From: a virus | Strand: one strand, 5' to 3' | Virus record (IMG/VR): IMGVR_UViG_3300028361_000137 | Span: 1 to 21,823 of that record | Length of the DNA stretch: 21,823 nt | In this document: positions 20,641 through 21,823 of the stretch, in pieces | Numbering within the stretch: position 1 is the stretch's first letter | Layout of the letters: each line of letters opens with the position of its first letter | The notes under the pieces: model-generated | What the model was told of the DNA's origin: nothing | Databases searched by the model: none | What the model saw: the letters and a program-made list of their open reading frames with translations, nothing else | Position numbers and translations under genes: made by a program

Positions 20641-20678
20641 GAAGAAAAGCCCACCAAACCAACCTAGGAGAGAAGAAA

Positions 20679-20843
20679 ATGTTCAAGGTCATCTTTTACA
20701 ACAAGAACACCGGCGCTGAGCACACAGATGGCGACATCAAAGGTTCCCGAAGCGAGGCGATCTCCAAAGGCCGTGCCACCTGCAAGGCATCGGATGGCTG
20801 GATGGTTCTTTCGATAATCAACAACAGCTTCCTCTTAGATTGA
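20679..20843 (+). CDS. Hypothetical protein, 54 residues
   Basis: ATG at 20679-20681 has AGGAG 8 bases upstream. MFKVIFYNKNTGAEHTDGDI and a Trp-containing second half suggest a small beta-rich domain with a helix (SEAISKGRATCK). An in-frame upstream ATG in the repeat (20619) adds 20 residues but lacks a ribosome site. No family is recognised. It is the first gene after promoter-like copy 3. Confidence 0.6.
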   Translation: MFKVIFYNKNTGAEHTDGDIKGSRSEAISKGRATCKASDGWMVLSIINNSFLLD

Positions 20844-20869
20844 ACCAACTCTCCCGAAAGGAGCCTCCG

Positions 20870-21073
20870 ATGAGACACCAAATGATCACCGCCGACCAGC
20901 GCATCGAAGCTGCAGTTCGCGGCCTCTCAGCTTACTTTGAGCTGGAGAGCCAGACGCGGGCATTTATGAAATTCCGGATCAGGCTGGAGGGGGAGCCAGG
21001 ACCGACCTGCGTCAAGGTTCACAAAAGCCACCCAGCTGCCCCTTTTCTTGAAGCGATGGCAAGCGCAGACTAA
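20870..21073 (+). CDS. Hypothetical protein, 67 residues
   Basis: ATG at 20870-20872 is preceded by AAAGGAG, the best ribosome site in the cluster. An in-frame TTG at 20840 overlaps the previous stop but is less likely. The protein (MRHQMITADQRIEAAVRGLS...) has a helical N-terminus and a short beta-like end. The function is unknown. Its TAA is directly followed by the second clear hammerhead ribozyme. Confidence 0.65.
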   Translation: MRHQMITADQRIEAAVRGLSAYFELESQTRAFMKFRIRLEGEPGPTCVKVHKSHPAAPFLEAMASAD

Positions 21074-21130
21074 GTCGAAACGGGCAGCAATGCCCGTCCG
21101 CCGGAACTGCTCAACCGGTGCTGATGAGAC
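21074..21130 (+). ncRNA. Type II hammerhead ribozyme (second clear copy)
   Basis: In order: stem II GTC (21074-21076) and GAAA (21077-21080). Stem III is CGGGCA/TGCCCG closed by a GCAA tetraloop (21081-21086 with 21091-21096). UC is 21097-21098, with cleavage expected after C21098. Stem I is CGCCGG/CCGGTG (21099-21104 with 21115-21120, one G-U pair). Core CTGATGA is 21121-21127 and GAC 21128-21130. GCGC at 21063-21066 could extend stem II with GCGC at 21134-21137 across an internal loop. All core nucleotides match; stems I and III differ from the first copy by compensating changes. Confidence 0.85.
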
Positions 21131-21154
21131 AGAGCGCAAACCAGGAGAATACAA

Positions 21155-21823
21155 ATGGCCCATCAAGTTGAATCAATCGCATACGCAAACGAAGTTCCTT
21201 GGCATGGTATCGGCAACCGCGTCGAAGAGAACTCGACCGTCGAAGAAATGCAGGTCGCTGCTGGCCTCAACTGGGAGCTTGAGCGCAAGCCGCTGCTGGC
21301 CGACCTCGGCGGCGGCGAAATGCTGCCCATCGAAGGCAAGAGTGCTTGGGTGCGCAATACTGACCGTCGCGTTATGGCAGTCAGCGGCCCCTCGTGGCGT
21401 CCACTTCAACCGGGCAAAACCCTCGAGTTTATGCGCGACTATGTTCAGGCTGGCGCTGCGACGCTCGAGACTGCTGGCTCTCTGCGCGACGGCAAGGTCG
21501 TCTGGGGATTGGCGCGCCTCAAGCATGACTTCGAGGTCCGCCCCGGCGACCGTGTAAATGGCTACCTGCTGATCACGTCGCCCAATGAAGTCGGGACGGC
21601 GATCAGCGTGCGCACGACGACAGTCCGCGTCGTTTGTGCCAATACGATGGCGCTGGCAAATCGGGCTGGGCATGGCCAGACACAATACAAGCAGAACCAC
21701 CTCAGAGAATTCGACGTGACTGCTGCGAAAGAAGCAGTCGGCAATGCCCACGAGCAATTGGCTCAGGCCGAGAAGAATGCGCGCACCCTCGACAAGCTCA
21801 AGCTGAGCATTGCCGATTCAATC
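21155..21823 (+). CDS. DUF932 family protein (3' end beyond window)
   Basis: ATG at 21155-21157 has AGGAG about 8 bases upstream, and the frame is open to the window end (223 codons). EVPWHGIGNRVEENSTVEEM opens the protein as in the DUF932/TIGR03299 phage and plasmid family. RPLQPGKTLEF, AGSLRDGKVVWGLARL, YLLITSPNEVGTAISVRTTT and VRVVCANTMALAN follow in the expected order. These proteins are common on phages and plasmids; their biochemical role is not settled. It is translated from the 3' product of the second hammerhead ribozyme. Confidence 0.88.
   Translation, partial: MAHQVESIAYANEVPWHGIGNRVEENSTVEEMQVAAGLNWELERKPLLADLGGGEMLPIEGKSAWVRNTDRRVMAVSGPSWRPLQPGKTLEFMRDYVQAGAATLETAGSLRDGKVVWGLARLKHDFEVRPGDRVNGYLLITSPNEVGTAISVRTTTVRVVCANTMALANRAGHGQTQYKQNHLREFDVTAAKEAVGNAHEQLAQAEKNARTLDKLKLSIADSI

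Overview
The window is a stretch of a tailed double-stranded DNA phage (Caudoviricetes) or prophage. The evidence is a packaging and head block at the left, a long DNA-replication and nucleotide-metabolism operon in the middle, and a cluster of very small genes of the opposite strand at the right. There are no rRNA, tRNA, CRISPR or host housekeeping genes. The moderately high G+C content and the gene complement (DnaE-like polymerase, ThyX, DUF2213 and DUF1073-type head genes) would fit a phage of a proteobacterium, perhaps an alphaproteobacterium. That host call is inference only.

Layout. (1) 1-4283, minus strand: start of a head decoration-like gene, a DUF2213 protease/scaffold gene with a probable nested scaffold start, the portal, and the terminase large and small subunits. 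(2) 4284-4901: a NusG/RfaH-like (NGN plus KOW) antiterminator gene. It is followed by an intergenic stretch that can fold into two mutually exclusive structures, one of them terminator-like. (3) 4908-5396: an AT-rich, mostly non-coding stretch with repeated GGTTCCAAGTTC elements, a candidate origin or control region. (4) 5397-18273, minus strand: about 20 genes, most overlapping their neighbour by 1 to 14 bases, often as ATGA. They include a PD-(D/E)XK nuclease, primase-helicase, DNA polymerase III alpha-like polymerase, DnaQ-like exonuclease, HNH homing endonuclease, NMAD1/DUF1599-like protein, SAM methyltransferase, HAD phosphatase, T4 DenV-like glycosylase, ThyX, an FAD oxidoreductase and two conserved phage proteins. 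(5) 18274-18757: divergent control region. (6) 18758-21823, plus strand: nine genes, eight of them encoding 33-189 residues, plus a DUF932 gene cut by the window end. Most have a similar AGGAG ribosome site.

The most striking signal is in the right-hand block. Two intergenic segments, 19288-19340 and 21074-21130, match the type II (stem-II-open) hammerhead ribozyme in every core nucleotide, with covarying stems. A third, weaker hammerhead-like element lies at 18679-18735. All three lie just upstream of a ribosome binding site. The two clear ones also start within one base of the preceding stop codon, so they look like self-cleaving processing sites in a polycistronic early mRNA. The same block carries three ungapped copies of a 50-base promoter-like element, one ahead of each gene group.

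How the genes work together: the minus-strand middle operon would supply the phage's own polymerase, proofreading exonuclease, primase-helicase, dTMP synthesis and repair. The NusG-like protein may control read-through from this operon into the packaging and head genes. The divergent plus-strand genes look like an early accessory set of small proteins.
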